Shown piece by piece: positions 1 to 12,777 of a DNA stretch of 64,000 nt. A model generated the notes under the pieces. The model did no database searches. It was not told where the DNA came from and saw only the letters and a list, made by a program, of their open reading frames with translations. Positions within the stretch are counted from its first letter, which is position 1; each line of letters starts with the position of its first letter. The position numbers and the translations under genes were made by a program. Source of the stretch: Cryptomeria japonica (lineage: Eukaryota > Streptophyta > Pinopsida > Cupressales > Cupressaceae); the NCBI RefSeq assembly GCF_030272615.1, contig NC_081412.1:23342432-23406431 (forward strand), in the 5' to 3' direction.

Positions 1-18
1 ATAGCATAAGTATGACAG

Positions 19-2484
19 CTAAGAAAGACAAGATATACAATCACCATCAGCTGCATGCACGAAAGCAATGGGCAGTTGGAGAACCAAATCAAATTTGAAA
101 TTTGAGGAAATGTTGTAGTTGTTCTGCACATTTGATCTTTCCTTGACGAACTTGTTAAAATTGGCACTTGATTTCATCCAATTGTCTACAAAATCTATCA
201 CCATATCTTTGACCAATCTTCAGCTGTGAACATTAAAAAATGAGTTGGAACATGATTTCCGAGTAAAACAATAGAATATCCACTTCCTGATGTACAATAT
301 GATCAGAGAACATAGCTTGACATCTACTTTTCCATATGAATAACAAAATGCACTATCACATAGAATCAACTATCATATTTTTACGGAGACCAATACCAAA
401 AAGGGCTTCCTTCCATCTCAAGGCATGATAAAAAATGGTTGGGAAATGATTAAATAAGAACTTACATTTATTTTTAGCTCTAAAACAGTCCCAAAAAATA
501 TGTTTTATGTTTTCATTATGATGACAAAATGGGCACTTAGCTGGATGCATAGGTAGAAACTTTAATTTATCTCCTACATGAAGTTTATGATGCAACACTT
601 TCCAAGATAAAATTTGAGCATTAGCCTTAGCCTTAGAATTCCAAATCTGAGTGCTCAAACTCCTCCATTTTTGTTCTCTAAATCTACGAATTCCATCTAA
701 GATTAAGTCTTGGATTTAACCTCAAAGTAGGAAAAAGTTGTAGGTAGATCTGCTTTAACGGAAAGCAAGAAAAAGGAAATTTTTCTAACCATAACTGGTC
801 TTTGAAAACACTGCATTGTAAAGGTGTACATAAATTCATCATTAACTCCACGGAAACCAAGGACTCCACAAAAATCAGAAAGGTTTTGAACTTAATATTT
901 AAATTAAAAGCATTCTTAGCACATTGCCAGTTGATCCAATCAAAAGACTCGGAGTCCCACAGATCCTTGAAATGCTTCACCCCCTTCCTAAAGAGATAGT
1001 TAGCTTGTTTAGGAAAAGATACATCCAGTGGTTGTTCATGATATTGTATAAGTCTATTCCACCAAATAGAAGAATTAGAGAATTTGAACCCATGTTGTAA
1101 AGAATTCATTCTCCAATTCAAACAATTGCATACATATTTCCAAGCCTTCCAAATGGATTGCAATGGAAATGAGGTTTTAATACAAAAAAAGGGAGCAAGC
1201 AAAATCTTATCCAACCAATTCATTGACTGCCATTTGTTATTCATAACAAGAACTGAGATCCTATGTCGCACTAAAATTTTCCATTGTTCATCCCCTTACA
1301 CAATTCTTATTATCCATTTAGCAAATAAACAGATTCCTTGAGTCCTGAGATCCAAAATTCCTAACCCCCCTCTGTTTTTTGGTTGAATACAGTGGAGCCA
1401 AGAGGTGGATTTGTAGCCACTTTTACCATCCCAATTAGTCCACAGGAATTGACAGATGCTTTTATTCAGATCTTTGTAGCCTTTTTTTATGGCATCCAAG
1501 AAGAAGAGTAATAAACAAGTGAGGCTAAAAAGATACGATTAATCACTCGAATTCTACCAGCCAGTGAGAGATCAGATTGAATCATTAAAAACACAGTTTT
1601 ATGATGTGCTAACTTAGATCCCGAAATTGAGCAATATAAGTCTAATGCCTCCAAAACATTATTGATTTCCGCTTCAAAATTTTGAATAAATAACATGCTA
1701 TCATCTACAAAATGTGAGTTCAAAACAACTAAATTATTAGGGATAGAAATTCCCTTAATCAACCCCATTTGATTGTATTTTTGCATAATGTAACTAAGAG
1801 CATTAGTAGCCAAAACATACAGGAATGGCGACAAAGGGCGGCATTGTCTGATTGAGTGTTGTAAGGGAAATTAATCAGACATGACATTGTTAATCCTCAG
1901 AATGGCATTGGAATCATTAAATAACATCAAAACATGCTTACATATGTTGGGACCAAAACCCAACCATTTTAACATCTTTAAAATAAAACTCCAACACATT
2001 CTGTCATATGCTTTATCAAAATCTAGTTTTACCAATAAAACATTATGCCTTGATTGTTGAGCCCATTCACTTGTTTCCAAGCCAAAATCAAATTATCTGG
2101 AATGAATCTTCCACCGAGGAACTCGGTTTTCTCAAGCCTAACAATCATTTTAGTTATAGGTTTGATCCTCATAGCTAAGGCCTTAGCAATAATTTTAGAT
2201 GAGGTATTCAGCAGTATAATAGGCCACCATCCCAAAATGTAATCCGTATTCTTCCCCTTAGGAAGTAACTTTATTAGACATCTATTGATATCAGGTCCCA
2301 AAGATCCTTCATTCAATGCTTCTAGATAAACTAAATAAAAGTCATCCTTAATATGATGCCATAGGGTTTGATAAAACTCAATCGAAAACCCATCAATTCC
2401 AGGACTTTTATTAGGTGCCATTGAGAAAACAAAATGTTCCAAATCCTCAATAGATAGTGTTTCACCGAAAGTTAAAAATTTCAT
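19..2484 (-). pseudogene. Degenerate L1-type LINE ORF2 fragment (RT, zf-RVT, C-terminus)
   Basis: Reading the minus strand from 2484 down, successive frames give LINE reverse transcriptase motifs: NKSPGIDGFSIEFYQ and a LLNTSSKIIAKALA block (2484-2029), KLDFDKAYDRM (2080-1871) and FVDDSMLF, the F-x-DD catalytic box (1834-1487). A connection region with SSIWWN follows (1271-684). The zf-RVT zinc-binding motif CPFCHHNENIKHIFWDC lies at 658-356, and a probable C-terminal piece with FVDNWMKSS at 216-19. At least five frame changes break it, so it is a pseudogene. The endonuclease half is absent upstream, so the copy is 5' truncated near 2.5 kb. Its 3' end lies at or beyond the window start, so no target-site duplication can be seen. 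Confidence 0.85.
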
Positions 2485-3849
2485 TGATGCATTTCCTCAA
2501 ACCATTTGTATAAATTAGGATGGAGTAAGATGCATAACGTTGGAATTTTTTAAGTAAAATATGAGGATTGTCTGAGACCTACCTACTTTATCATATAATC
2601 GTCTCAAACTAAATGCCATCAGAGCAGAATTATTAGTTCCTGCCAAGGATACTATTGCATCCATCATATTTTTAAATAGCTTAATCATTCTTTTGATAAC
2701 CAATAAATTTTTAGAATTTTTCGAAGTAAAATAATTTTTCATCTTTATAAAAATTAACATGCAAATTTTTTTTTAAATTTTTTTAAAAAATGATTTATTG
2801 ATCATCTGATTGACTAAAATATTTAGATTAAGCCTTGCACCTTCATGTCATTCGAAAAAAGGTACATTTTTATTTTTAAACATATACACAAGCACCATAA
2901 GATTTTAATGGATTCCATTTGTAAAGGGATTGCACTTAATAATATAGGGCTGGAAGAATTTTTCACATTTACGTTCACTACTTTATTTGTTTTATATTGC
3001 ATACCTTCTCCTTTTACTTGGCTTGTACTACTCAAAGGTACATTCCCGTTGGTTGAACGAGGCTTTCACTACATGCCAGCCAACTGTCCACTCAAACCTA
3101 TTAAATATGTTTAAAAATCTTGTCTAGATTAATATATAGGATTGAATTTATATTTTATTCGTTATATAAGAAGTGGGATGGAAATGTAGAAGACAGACTA
3201 TTAAATTTGATATGGTAAGATTCAATAATAATATTATTAATAATTAAGAAATAGATCATTCTATAATATTTATAAAAACTTTGTTTTTTTTTTTTTTACA
3301 TTTATTGATTTAGTGGTTTATTGGTCATTAGTTAATATTTTAATAATACTGTGACTATAATTATAATTTAAAATATTTAGTTTATTAATTATAATTACTT
3401 TTTTATTTTTTAATTTAAAAATTTAATATATTAATTTTGATGTATTTATTTTAATATTGATATCAATTTAAGATAATGTAATTTTTATAGATAGTAATTT
3501 TGATATCTTGAAACCGATATCAAATTCAATTTTGATAACAATTTCAAGCTTAATATTTTAAAATTTAAAGTAATTTTAATTTTGATATCAATTTTATATA
3601 TTAATTTCAATTTCAAAGATATAAGTTTTGATATATTAATTTCAATCTTGATTATGAAGATATAAGTTTTAATAAATCAGTTTCAATTTTGATATTTGAA
3701 ATTTGCAATCCAATTTAAATTTTCTTGTCAATTTTAATTTCAAATTTGATGATCAATGTATAAAGTAATAAACTATTATTCCAGACATCAATAAAATGTG
3801 TATAATTTTTTATGAATAGGCCTTCTCTAGTAGATTAAAATATTAAAGT
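2485..3849. other. AT-rich spacer without a recognisable gene
   Basis: The short ORFs here (for example minus 2760-2515 and plus 2845-3114) show no motif. From about 3120 to 3850 the DNA is very AT-rich, with many short runs such as ttttgatatcaatttc repeated in diverged form on both strands. I see no coding signal, RNA gene or element boundary. Confidence 0.5.
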
Positions 3850-4703
3850 ACATATTCACAAAAAAAGGTCGGGGGATACAAGATCACCCTGTGGGAGTCA
3901 CACGGCAAGAAGTCGGAGTCAAAAAACAAAGCTATTCATCAAAAAAACTTCCTCAAGCAGCCAAAGCAGAGGCAGTTGAGGGGGGGGGGGGATTTGGATC
4001 ATCTTTCTTGCCCCATACATCAACGAGGCCAAAAGTCAGGTCCGACACGGAACAACCATCTTCAGGATCTTTTTCTTCTTCTCCTTCCTCCCGCCTGGGA
4101 GGCGAAATAGCTAGAGCTAGGCGAGGAAACTTGGAGGTGGTGGCAGAAGGCCACCTAGAGCCATCACCAGCAGCAAGAGCCAATGTAACATGAGCAACAA
4201 AAGGCCACCCCGAGGCAGAGCCACGACGTGGAGGAGAAGTCGTGCGACGTCTCCATGCGTTGTCTCTCCCACTAGAGGAGCGACAAGGAGCCTGGGACCA
4301 CGGGGTCTTAGAGCGGCGGGCAGAGGAGCTTCGACCACGACAACGACCACAGGGTGGAGTGTGGTTGGCATAAAAAAATCTGGTGGCACTTTGGCAACCA
4401 CACAAGGGGCATTGCCCCAATGCTACAGGAGCTCTTGTAAGTGGCCCACCTCAAGAGCCACTTTATTTGTTTGTACCTGAATCTACATTAATATATTATT
4501 ACAAGTGCAAGCTTTAGCATAAAGCGAGACATTAATATCCAAAAAGTTGTGAGTAAAAAGAACTGCATTTCTATCTTTCCAAAGAGTAAATAGGATCTCC
4601 ATTCTGAAAGCATGCCATATTTGGGAAAACTTGAAGGGGATTCTAGGCGAATCTCCCAAAAGAGCCACATGCCAAGAAAAGGGCTCAAGCTGAAAGAAAT
4701 CAT
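3850..4703 (-). pseudogene. LINE 3' end with GC-rich C-terminal tail (candidate)
   Basis: Minus-strand translation at 4703-4483 gives a segment like the LINE region after zf-RVT, where the family has a pattern such as LWTIWxxRN; here it reads LFTLWKDRNAVLF. Downstream on the same strand (4420-3953) is a 155-codon open frame rich in Arg, Ser and Pro. It contains two CxxC pairs, CPLCG near its start and CGRC about 20 residues later. The stretch is far more GC-rich than the flanks and includes a G11-12 run near 3980. It could be a C-terminal knuckle domain plus 3' UTR of a LINE. No poly-A tail or duplication was found, and the link between the two pieces is inferred from strand and adjacency. 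Confidence 0.4.
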
Positions 4704-6364
4704 GAATCCATGATATTCTTTATTTTTTCTTCATTGCTTTCATTAATGTCCACTCATTACCCATTTTTCATGTTTCCTATTTGAGTAAGGTATTTTAACT
4801 ATCTAAAATTTACTTTATTTGATGTTCACTTATAGTCATGTGCCCTTTTCATGTAATTTATTTATTTGAATGATGTAAATATAAACTCCATTATGATATT
4901 TTATATTTTATTTTTAGAAAAATTAAATTTATTACATGTTACGCTACTATATATATTTGTATTAATCTTTTCTTTTTTCTTTTTTCATAATATTAATTTA
5001 TTAAAAATAAATAATAATTACAAAGTATTTTATCATATAAATATACGTTAAATTTTTATTTAAAATCAAACCATACAATTTAATAAATATATTGATAATA
5101 AATCTAAAATTATTTATTCCTTTATTTCTTAAAACATGTCTTGAAAATATGTGTTATATGAATTTTAATTATGATCATCATAATCTAAAAGACTTTGATT
5201 GACATATTTATTATGTAATAGTTTATCATTTATTTGATCTCCATACATTTGTACCATACATAAGACACAAAGCTCTATTCTATCTATTACTCTTCCTCTT
5301 CCTCTTCCCCTTCCCCTATATCTTTATTTATACTTTCATCTACTCCAAACTAACTATCTCTACCTATTGGCAGGAACATGACGCATTGTGTCCCTTGTTT
5401 TTATAACTTAATGAACCCGAAATAAAAACAACTAAGCACCTTGCAATCGTTGCCTCAATTCTGAAAAAATTAAATTAAAATTAGACCTTAACAATATGGT
5501 CAATATTTTTTCATATCAAGATTACAAAGTTTTTCTGTGAATCCTTCACAAATTCTTCTCCTGTGTAGCCAAGCACTTGTAGATGAGGAAAAATTCTAGT
5601 GTCCGTAGAGAAAAATTTATAAACCTACCAGAACATAAATAAATTTAAAATGAGATGAACAAAAAAAGCAACGTTGCAAGAAAAAAAACTCTCAATGAAC
5701 CCCCGAGGCAACCCATGGCAAGTGACTTACCTCGAGATTATGTAGAAATTGTGTTATACTGTCAATGACTTCGTTGAGAAAAATGAGTAGAGTTTGTAGG
5801 AAAATTGAGAATAAGAGTAGAGATGGGGCGTCACAACATAGGAGAGAAAGCTACAAAATCTAAACATTTTGGAGTTCTCCAGATAATGCACCTGCACATT
5901 ACCTATCGCAAACACATTTTTCCTGACACATTACTACAAACTTACCTTCTCCAATGATGACTACATAAATTGATGTGAGACTCAGACCTTTCCTGTGGGC
6001 ATTCCCACCATATGTATAGTCTATCGGCTAATTAATTATTTAACAGGTTATAAGGATATGCATACTAAAAGTAAATGCTAAAATGATGCAAAACAATATA
6101 ACAAATAATGTTAGCTATGTGATTGAAGAATGAACACTCTATATATATATATTCTAGAATATGTGATGTCTTGAGATCATAAACAAGATATGACAATTTG
6201 TTATTCGTGTAAAGATTAGAATAGAATTTTTGTCCTTCTGATGCAATGAAGGATAGAGAGTCCAATGTTGAATAGTCTATCATGTAGTCCAAACATAGAT
6301 AAGAAAAATACCACATGAAGTACACAAAAAAATAAATATAAAAAATAATTGATATGTTTGATTC
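4704..6364. other. AT-rich intergenic DNA
   Basis: No supported gene. A pyrimidine-rich run lies near 5285-5320. A 168-codon minus-strand frame (6571-6065) has no recognisable motif and crosses the 5' end of the LINE at 6382, so it is probably chance. Confidence 0.5.
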
Positions 6365-6381
6365 CCAATAATCAACATGCA
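6365..6381. repeat. Left target-site duplication of the full-length LINE
   Basis: The 17-base string ccaataatcaacatgca occurs here and identically at 12761-12777. It lies directly outside the LINE and differs from the second copy on both outer sides, as expected for a target-site duplication. Confidence 0.92.
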
Positions 6382-6631
6382 GTTTAGATTGAAAACAATT
6401 CGAAGGATAGGAGAAGGAAAAAGTTGGCTCTGCAACCAAGGATGAACGAACAGTCCTTGGAAGCGGGTTGGCTCTCTGACTGGGGGTTCCCAAACATACC
6501 AGGAGGTCCCCAAAGTCGAGGTAGGCAATAAATCTGATGCAAACACCGCATAAGGGAAAAAAAGCTATCAAAACATCACCGAAGGGAAGAAGTCATTTTG
6601 GCAGGCTCTCGAAGGACACTCCACCATCTTT
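6382..6631 (+). other. LINE 5' UTR / presumed internal promoter region
   Basis: Sequence between the left duplication and the first ATG of ORF1. LINEs of this type carry their promoter inside the 5' UTR; I see no specific box, so the role is inferred from position. Confidence 0.5.
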
Positions 6632-8472
6632 TTGGAGGATGCAAGGTTTGAGTCAGAGTCTTCCCAAGATGCAAACACAAACCAGACCTGCAAAGAAGGT
6701 GAGGCTGCCTCGGCACCTAAAGTTGTCATTAAACCTAATGCTTCCATGGTAGAATGTATTTCTAAGGAAATAACTACACTTAGGGATTCTGCAATTTTTT
6801 TAGCAGCCCTTGATGTAGATAGAATGTCGTCTAGACAATATCTGAATAGGTGGTTTCAAGATGTTTGGTTTTCAAAACTTGGCATCCATTTTTTGTTTTG
6901 TAGAATGTTGCAAAAAAGATTGTTTCTTATTTTCTTTAATGATAAAGAAACCCAGAAGAAAGTGCTAGAAAAACAATTTTGGAATGTTGGTAACTCTTGT
7001 TTTAGGGTCGTCCCTTGGAATCCCGTTGCATGTAACGAGGAAGTCATGGTATTTTCTAACCCTAAATGGGTTATTATTAAAAACATACCACCCTTTTTAT
7101 GGAACTGTATATCCAAATTTATTGAACCCCTAGGTAAGGTAATCAAAATCAATTCCTCTGCTGCCCTACTACCCCATATGGATGCGAGAGTGCTTATTGC
7201 CCTTAACCCTAGCTCAGCTCTTCCCTCTGTAATTGATATATGCATTGAAAATAAACTGTTCTCTTGTCCTTTAGAGTATTTGGGAGGAATTAATGCATGT
7301 CATAAGTGCAAAAGAAGTGGACACTTCCTTAAAAATTGCCCTTTGTTAGTAGGAAAGAATAACACTCATTCCAAGAGCCCTCTGCTCGACACTCTAAGCA
7401 CTTTGCCTCTGAAGCCCTCTCGAACCCTAAACAAAAAGACTCTACTCCCCCCCCTCTACACACTAAACACCCAGCTTCCGCCCCTTCCGTCCACTCTCAG
7501 ACTAACCTTACCAACCCGCCACCCCCACATGCCACCGATCCCCTACCCACTTGCCTCCAACCTCAAGGCTACTCTAGCCCACCCAGTGCTCCTCCCTCTA
7601 TAGCTGAGTCTTTGGCCAAATATCAGAAGGCCATAAAAGAGGCCAACTTGGCCAACATTACCCCTAGTTCTATGGAACCTGAAATGGTTGGTTTCCCCAC
7701 TAAACTTGATGGACCCAAGACCCAAAATGCACAACAAATTATTGTTGAAAAGTCGAAAACTGCTGCAGAACTCAGAAAACAACTTGAAGAGTCCTTAAAC
7801 ATTTAGAAAAAGGAAATTGAGGCCAGTACCATGCCCTTCCTCCATGACTTGATTGAAGGGGAGGATGGTGGTCTTCAAGATACCAACAATGCCACTTGCA
7901 CTAAAAGTCTGGGGGTTGAATGTAGGGATAATTGGGGCATCCTTGGGGAAACAAACATCCCTCTCATTGCTGTCGATTCAAATACTCCCTTGGAGACCAC
8001 ATTTAAGGGGGAGGAAACACAAAACTCTACCATACCCCTTGAATTAGCATCAGGTGACATTGATGGGGTATTGGGGCTTACCACCCCTCCTTCCGACCAA
8101 GCCATTGAGGATGGTCATGGACCTGGACCCTATGGGGAGCCTGATGAAGGTGAGGTTAACAACAATGGTGGGGATAAGCCATTCTCCCCAGACTTTAGAA
8201 CCTTTGACTTTGGGTCTCATAATGGGGAAGGGGACTTAACAGGGATTAAATCCAAGAAAAAAAGGAGGAAAATATCCCCTAAAGTATCCAAAGAGGTGGC
8301 AATTAGGAAGGAATCAATGGGGCTTGAACAACTCTCTGAACTAAGGAAAAAAAGAGGCAGACCACTCTCAACAGTGCCCTTTGATGCCAGTCACCTCTCT
8401 AATCTTGAGGAATGGCCTAAATGCTTTGAGGGGTTCAAGTCCTCGATAGATACTACTGAACAACCCTCCTAA
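6632..8472 (+). pseudogene. LINE ORF1: DUF4283 RNA-binding/gag-like protein with CCHC knuckle
   Basis: The first ATG is at 6632. Residues about 60-210 match the DUF4283 pattern of plant LINE ORF1 proteins, with a run of hydrophobic strands and a PKWVIIKNIPPFLWN segment. They are followed by the zinc knuckle CHKCKRSGHFLKNC (C-x2-C-x4-H-x4-C) near 7295-7340. The protein binds element RNA in the family. Frame 2 is read to about 7360, then frame 1 takes over with a Pro-rich linker and an acidic C-terminus holding a basic KKKRRK patch, so an indel lies near 7360-7390. One in-frame TAG sits at 7804-7806. The stop TAA at 8470-8472 shares its last base with the ATG of ORF2. Confidence 0.88.
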
Positions 8473-11400
8473 TGATAAAAGCCATCTCATGGAACATGAG
8501 AGGCCTTGAGGCCCCTGATAGGAAATATGTGGTCAAAATATTTTTAAACATGCACAAAGATATTGACTATCTTATGCTCCAGGAGTTGAAATCAGTGGGG
8601 TTCACCTTGGAAGTTGGATTAAGATCTATTTGGAGGGAGGCCACCCCCTTTTATACCAACCATCGTAAAGGAAGAGGAGGGGTTGCAATACTACTAAACC
8701 CTAACTGGGCTAATAAGGTGGAGAAATGGGGGCAATCCCCCTATGCTAGGGCAGTATGGGCTATCATTTAGAATGGAAACTCCGCCTTTGGTATATGTTC
8801 AATTTATGCCTCCAATGACTACCGGGAAAGGGAAAATATGTGGGAATGCATTACTAGTTTAGAAGATATCCCCTGGTTCTTGGGTGGGGATTTCAACATG
8901 GTAATAAATTCTCAAGATAAACATGGCAGTAATAAGGTAGAATGGAAAGGTACTGAGAGACTACAATGGGAAAGGATGACTAACAAGATGAATCTATTAG
9001 ATCCTCTAGCAGGAAAGAAGGGTGAGTATAAATCAATATGGTACACTTGGTGTAACTATCAACAGTATAATAAAAGAGTTTACTGCAGATTGGATAGATT
9101 TTACTTCAACAAAGACTTCTTTGAAATTAATAAAAATGATGGGGGAGTCCAGTATGTTGTCATACCTTATACACTCTCAGATCATCATCCTATTATGATA
9201 GGATTAAAGGTAACTGGGATTAGGGTATCCACACTCAACCCTAGATCGAACTTTAAGATGAATGGCAGTTTGTTATAGGATGAGGACCTGAAATGTGCCA
9301 TGTGTCTGGTCAGAATGTTTAACAAATATGCTAATCCCCAATGGTCCAACATAGACAGGTGGAATCAGAATATTAAAACTTGGACCTCGCTCTGCCAAGC
9401 TATGGGTAAAAAGAAGGCAAAAGATGTCAGAGCATCCGAGTTACAGTTGCATAATGACCTCCAATTGGCTGAACTTGAACTACAAGGGGACCCTGAGAAT
9501 ATATCACTCACTAACCAACTTGTTAGGGTCAAGGCTGATCTTAGAAGACTGCAGAATCAGAAAATCAAAGGATGGAGAGCTAGGGCAAAATTGAATTGGT
9601 TAGATACTAGAGATCGAGGATCTAAATTCTTCTTCCATATTCTTAAAATGAAACAAGCTAGAGAAAAAATTGACACTATCTGGGATCTGAATAAGAACCT
9701 ATCTGAACCAACTGAAATTCTTGAATGTTTTGCCCAGTTCTACAAGAACCTATTCACTACTGAACCAGGTAGGGAGGAACAAGAGAGTGCCAGAAGGATT
9801 ATTATGTCCCTAGTTCCCAAGCTTATTGACAAAGAGGACAGTAAGTTTCTTGAAATGGATATTACAAAAGAAGAAATCAGGGGAGCTATCTTGGCTCTCA
9901 GCAATGACAAATCCCCCGGCCCTGATGGGTTCCCAATAGAATTTTATAAAGAAAACATTGGATGGATTGTTGATGATCTTTACTCCCTATACACTGAGGC
10001 GATAAATAGTGGCTCCTTAGGCAAGAATGTTAATCAAGGTCTAATAAAGCTCATCGCCAAAGAAGGAGACAAAACCTTAATTAAAAATTGGAGACCTGTC
10101 ACACTGTTGAATGTGTCCTACAAAATTTTAGCTAAGTTGGTTGCATGCAGATTGGAAAAGATCTTACCTAAGATTGTCAGCAATACTCAAACAGGGTTTG
10201 TTAAAGGATGGTACATACTGGAAAACTTAATTACTCGTTGGGAGTCCTTGCATTGGGCGAAGGAATCAGGGCAGAGTGGAGCCATGTTGCTCATAGATTT
10301 TGAGAAAGCATATGACATAATAGAATGGGACTACATCATTCAGATGCTTCAATCATTAGGCTTCCCCCCTGGATTTTTTAATATGGTCAGAACCTTACTA
10401 TGTGATGCCAATGTCATCGTTGAAGTCAATGGATTAAGATCCTCCAACTTTGCACTTACTAGATCTATCAGACAGGGGTGTCCTTTAGCTCCTGCCCTAT
10501 TTGTACTAGCTGCAGATGCAATGTTCTACCTACTTAAGGACTCCTCTTCTACTCCCACTGTTAGGAATATTACATTACCTAACAAAGAGGAAATTTGTAA
10601 TATCTACTTTGCTGATGACACTGCACTATTAGTTAAGCTGGAGGAAGAAAACCTTGCAGCCCTGATGAAAAATATTGATATTTTTTGTCTGGCATCTGGT
10701 AGCAAAATTTCTCTTCACAAATCCAATCTTCTTGGCTGGGAGGACAACCCTCCAGGATGGCTTACGAAGTTCTCTCTTAATTGGCTGGGCCCAACACAGA
10801 TTGTAAAATATCTAGGTATTCCTTTCTCTGTCCTCCCAAACCTAAAAGAAATGTGGGAATGGGTAAGGAACAAGATAGATAAGAAACTCTCAAAGTGGAA
10901 TAAGAATTTTCTCTCCTTAGCTAGAAGATTCCAGGTCTGTCAAAAAAATTTAGCCTCTTATAATATCTATTTCTCATCAGCCTGGCTATTTAAGAACTAC
11001 CAATTTAATCATGTACAGAAGCAGATTAGGGAATTCTTATGGTTAGATGGCAAGGGGACTAAGAAACAACATGCAATCAAGTGGGAGTGGTGCACTATGA
11101 ATAAACTATCTGGTGGGATGGGGATGAAGGACCTAAAACTACAAGGTATTGCTCTTGCTTCCAAATGGATCCTTAAGGCCTTGGAAGGCAATGAACTATG
11201 GAAAGTGCTTATAAGGAATAATATTAAATGCTTTGTTCCTAAGAAAGCTAATAAATGGAAGGACCTCCCATTACTGGATAGTCTTTTGGGGCAGTTTGAG
11301 GTAGCTCCGACTGGGTCTGATATCTTCAAGTCCCTATGGAAGGCCTGGGAACATGTTAGGCACTTGGTGAATGTCAAAATTGATGGCACTAAACATGGGA

Positions 11401-12376
11401 GTATTGTTGATAACAGATCAATATGATGGAACTTATTCCATAATGGGAAACCGTTGGCCATGCTCCAAGGCTGCTCTGCATTGAAATGGCATAATAGGGG
11501 TATTAAAAAATTTGAACAATTGTTTACAAACAGCCAACTCAAATCGTGGGAGGAGCTGCAAACCACTTTTTCTATCATGGAATTCGAGAACAAGACATAC
11601 AACATCCTTAGATTGGTATTAACCTCTGCTCCCCCCCCCACCCCTCACTTACCTTTCCCTCACCCCCCCATGACTGCGCTATGCTGAACTGATAACACAC
11701 CTCTCCCTTCCCTGAAAGCCAAATTTACTCCACACTCACCTAGTCCGATACCATCTTTCTGCACCTTAATAAATGCTAGGACCTAGACTGGGAACCGAAG
11801 ACCTAGAAAGATTGTCTAAGTAGATTTTGGATGGCCCATAATGAACCTAAAAAACAATTCTTTGGTTGGCGATTACTGCTAAACAAACTCCCCAATAAGG
11901 AAGGTGCTTTAATAAACTGTAGCATCTGCAGAGTACCTAAATCTGTGAAACACATCTTTTTTTAATGCCATTTTGCTAAGGAAATATGGAGAATATTTGG
12001 TTTTAACTTAGGGTCTGGTTCTCTTGAGTTCATAGATTTTGTTCTAGGCTATGTCAAGGGTTCTAAGAGGATTGCTAATGTCTTTTGGTCTTGTTTTTCT
12101 TTGGAAGTTTTGTGGCTCATATGGAAGTATCACAATGATGAAATCTTTAATAGCAATACCAGGCACCTCACTGAGTCTCTTAGGAGACTCATTTCTCATT
12201 CTATTTATGTGCAAGTTACTGTTGTGCTTAAACTTGACTCGGACAAGTTTGACAAATGGATCAAGGACGGGGCCACTACTGTGTACATCCGTGAACTATC
12301 ACATGGGTTCACTTGGGAGAGAGATGAACCAGGCAAAGCAGCTTTTGAACAAGCTTTGGTGGCCTTCATGAGGTAA
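8472..12376 (+). pseudogene. LINE ORF2: endonuclease, reverse transcriptase, zf-RVT
   Basis: Starts at ATG 8472 in the overlapping TAATG. The apurinic-type endonuclease comes first: WNMRG, LQELK, GGDFNM near residue 138, CRLDRFY and LSDHHPI. RT follows with NDKSPGPDGFPIEFYK, LLIDFEKAYD, RQGCPLAPALF and the catalytic FADD near 10608. After YLGIPFS the connection region runs to about 11.7 kb. A zinc-binding zf-RVT motif (CSIC ... H) lies at 11920-11960, then a C-terminal domain to 12376. ORF2 nicks target DNA and copies the RNA in place. Stops in frame: TAG 8769, TAG 9276, TGA 11424 (the aligned LINE at 684-1271 has Trp here) and TAA 11963. The frame moves from 3 to 2 between 11687 and 11830. 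Confidence 0.93.
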
Positions 12377-12760
12377 ATGGATCGTAGACAAATACATATG
12401 GAGATCATTCAGGAGGAGGTCGATCTGATCAGTGAGCGCACTTCCCATCCTCATAAGAAAGAATTACTCGATGGTCGGGTGGAAGTATGGCAGGAAGGAA
12501 CTATGGGCTAGGTGGCATGGCTCCCACCTATGGGAAACAACAACTCATCAGATGCTGAAATTTTAATTCCTTAGTTGTTGCTTAATATGCTATAATGTCA
12601 ATTTTGTTTATAAATATGTATAACATTTGTAATCCTTGTTTTTTTGGAGGTGCACGTTAACTGTGTATTTTGTATATGCATCTTCTATTGGTGCCCCGAC
12701 TATTGCTGAACTCAGTTTTTTTTTTTGCTGAAGCTATGTAATGTTTTTTTGATATCTAAT
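12377..12760 (+). other. LINE 3' UTR
   Basis: Noncoding tail between the ORF2 stop and the right target-site duplication. It ends with two T runs (about 12715-12726 and 12744-12750). No conventional poly-A tail is present. Confidence 0.7.
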
Positions 12761-12777
12761 CCAATAATCAACATGCA
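12761..12777. repeat. Right target-site duplication of the full-length LINE
   Basis: Exact second copy of the 17-base string at 6365-6381. Confidence 0.92.

Larger units (their letters stand above)
6382..12760 (+). mobile_element. Full-length L1-type LINE retrotransposon, inactivated
   Basis: A 6379-bp non-LTR retrotransposon bounded by a perfect 17-bp target-site duplication (6365-6381 and 12761-12777). Order: about 250 bp of 5' UTR, ORF1 (6632-8472), ORF2 (from 8472) and a 3' UTR ending in a T-rich stretch followed by gatatctaat rather than a long poly-A. It is the only LINE here with both ends and both ORFs. Coding is broken by in-frame stops (7804, 8769, 9276, 11424, 11963) and two frame changes (near 7360-7390 and between 11687 and 11830), so it cannot move on its own. 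The unchanged duplication nevertheless argues for a fairly young insertion. Confidence 0.93.

Noticed and set aside
6065-6571. 168-codon minus-strand frame
   Set aside because: Crosses the left boundary of the full-length LINE, has no motif and its composition follows the AT-rich DNA; likely chance.
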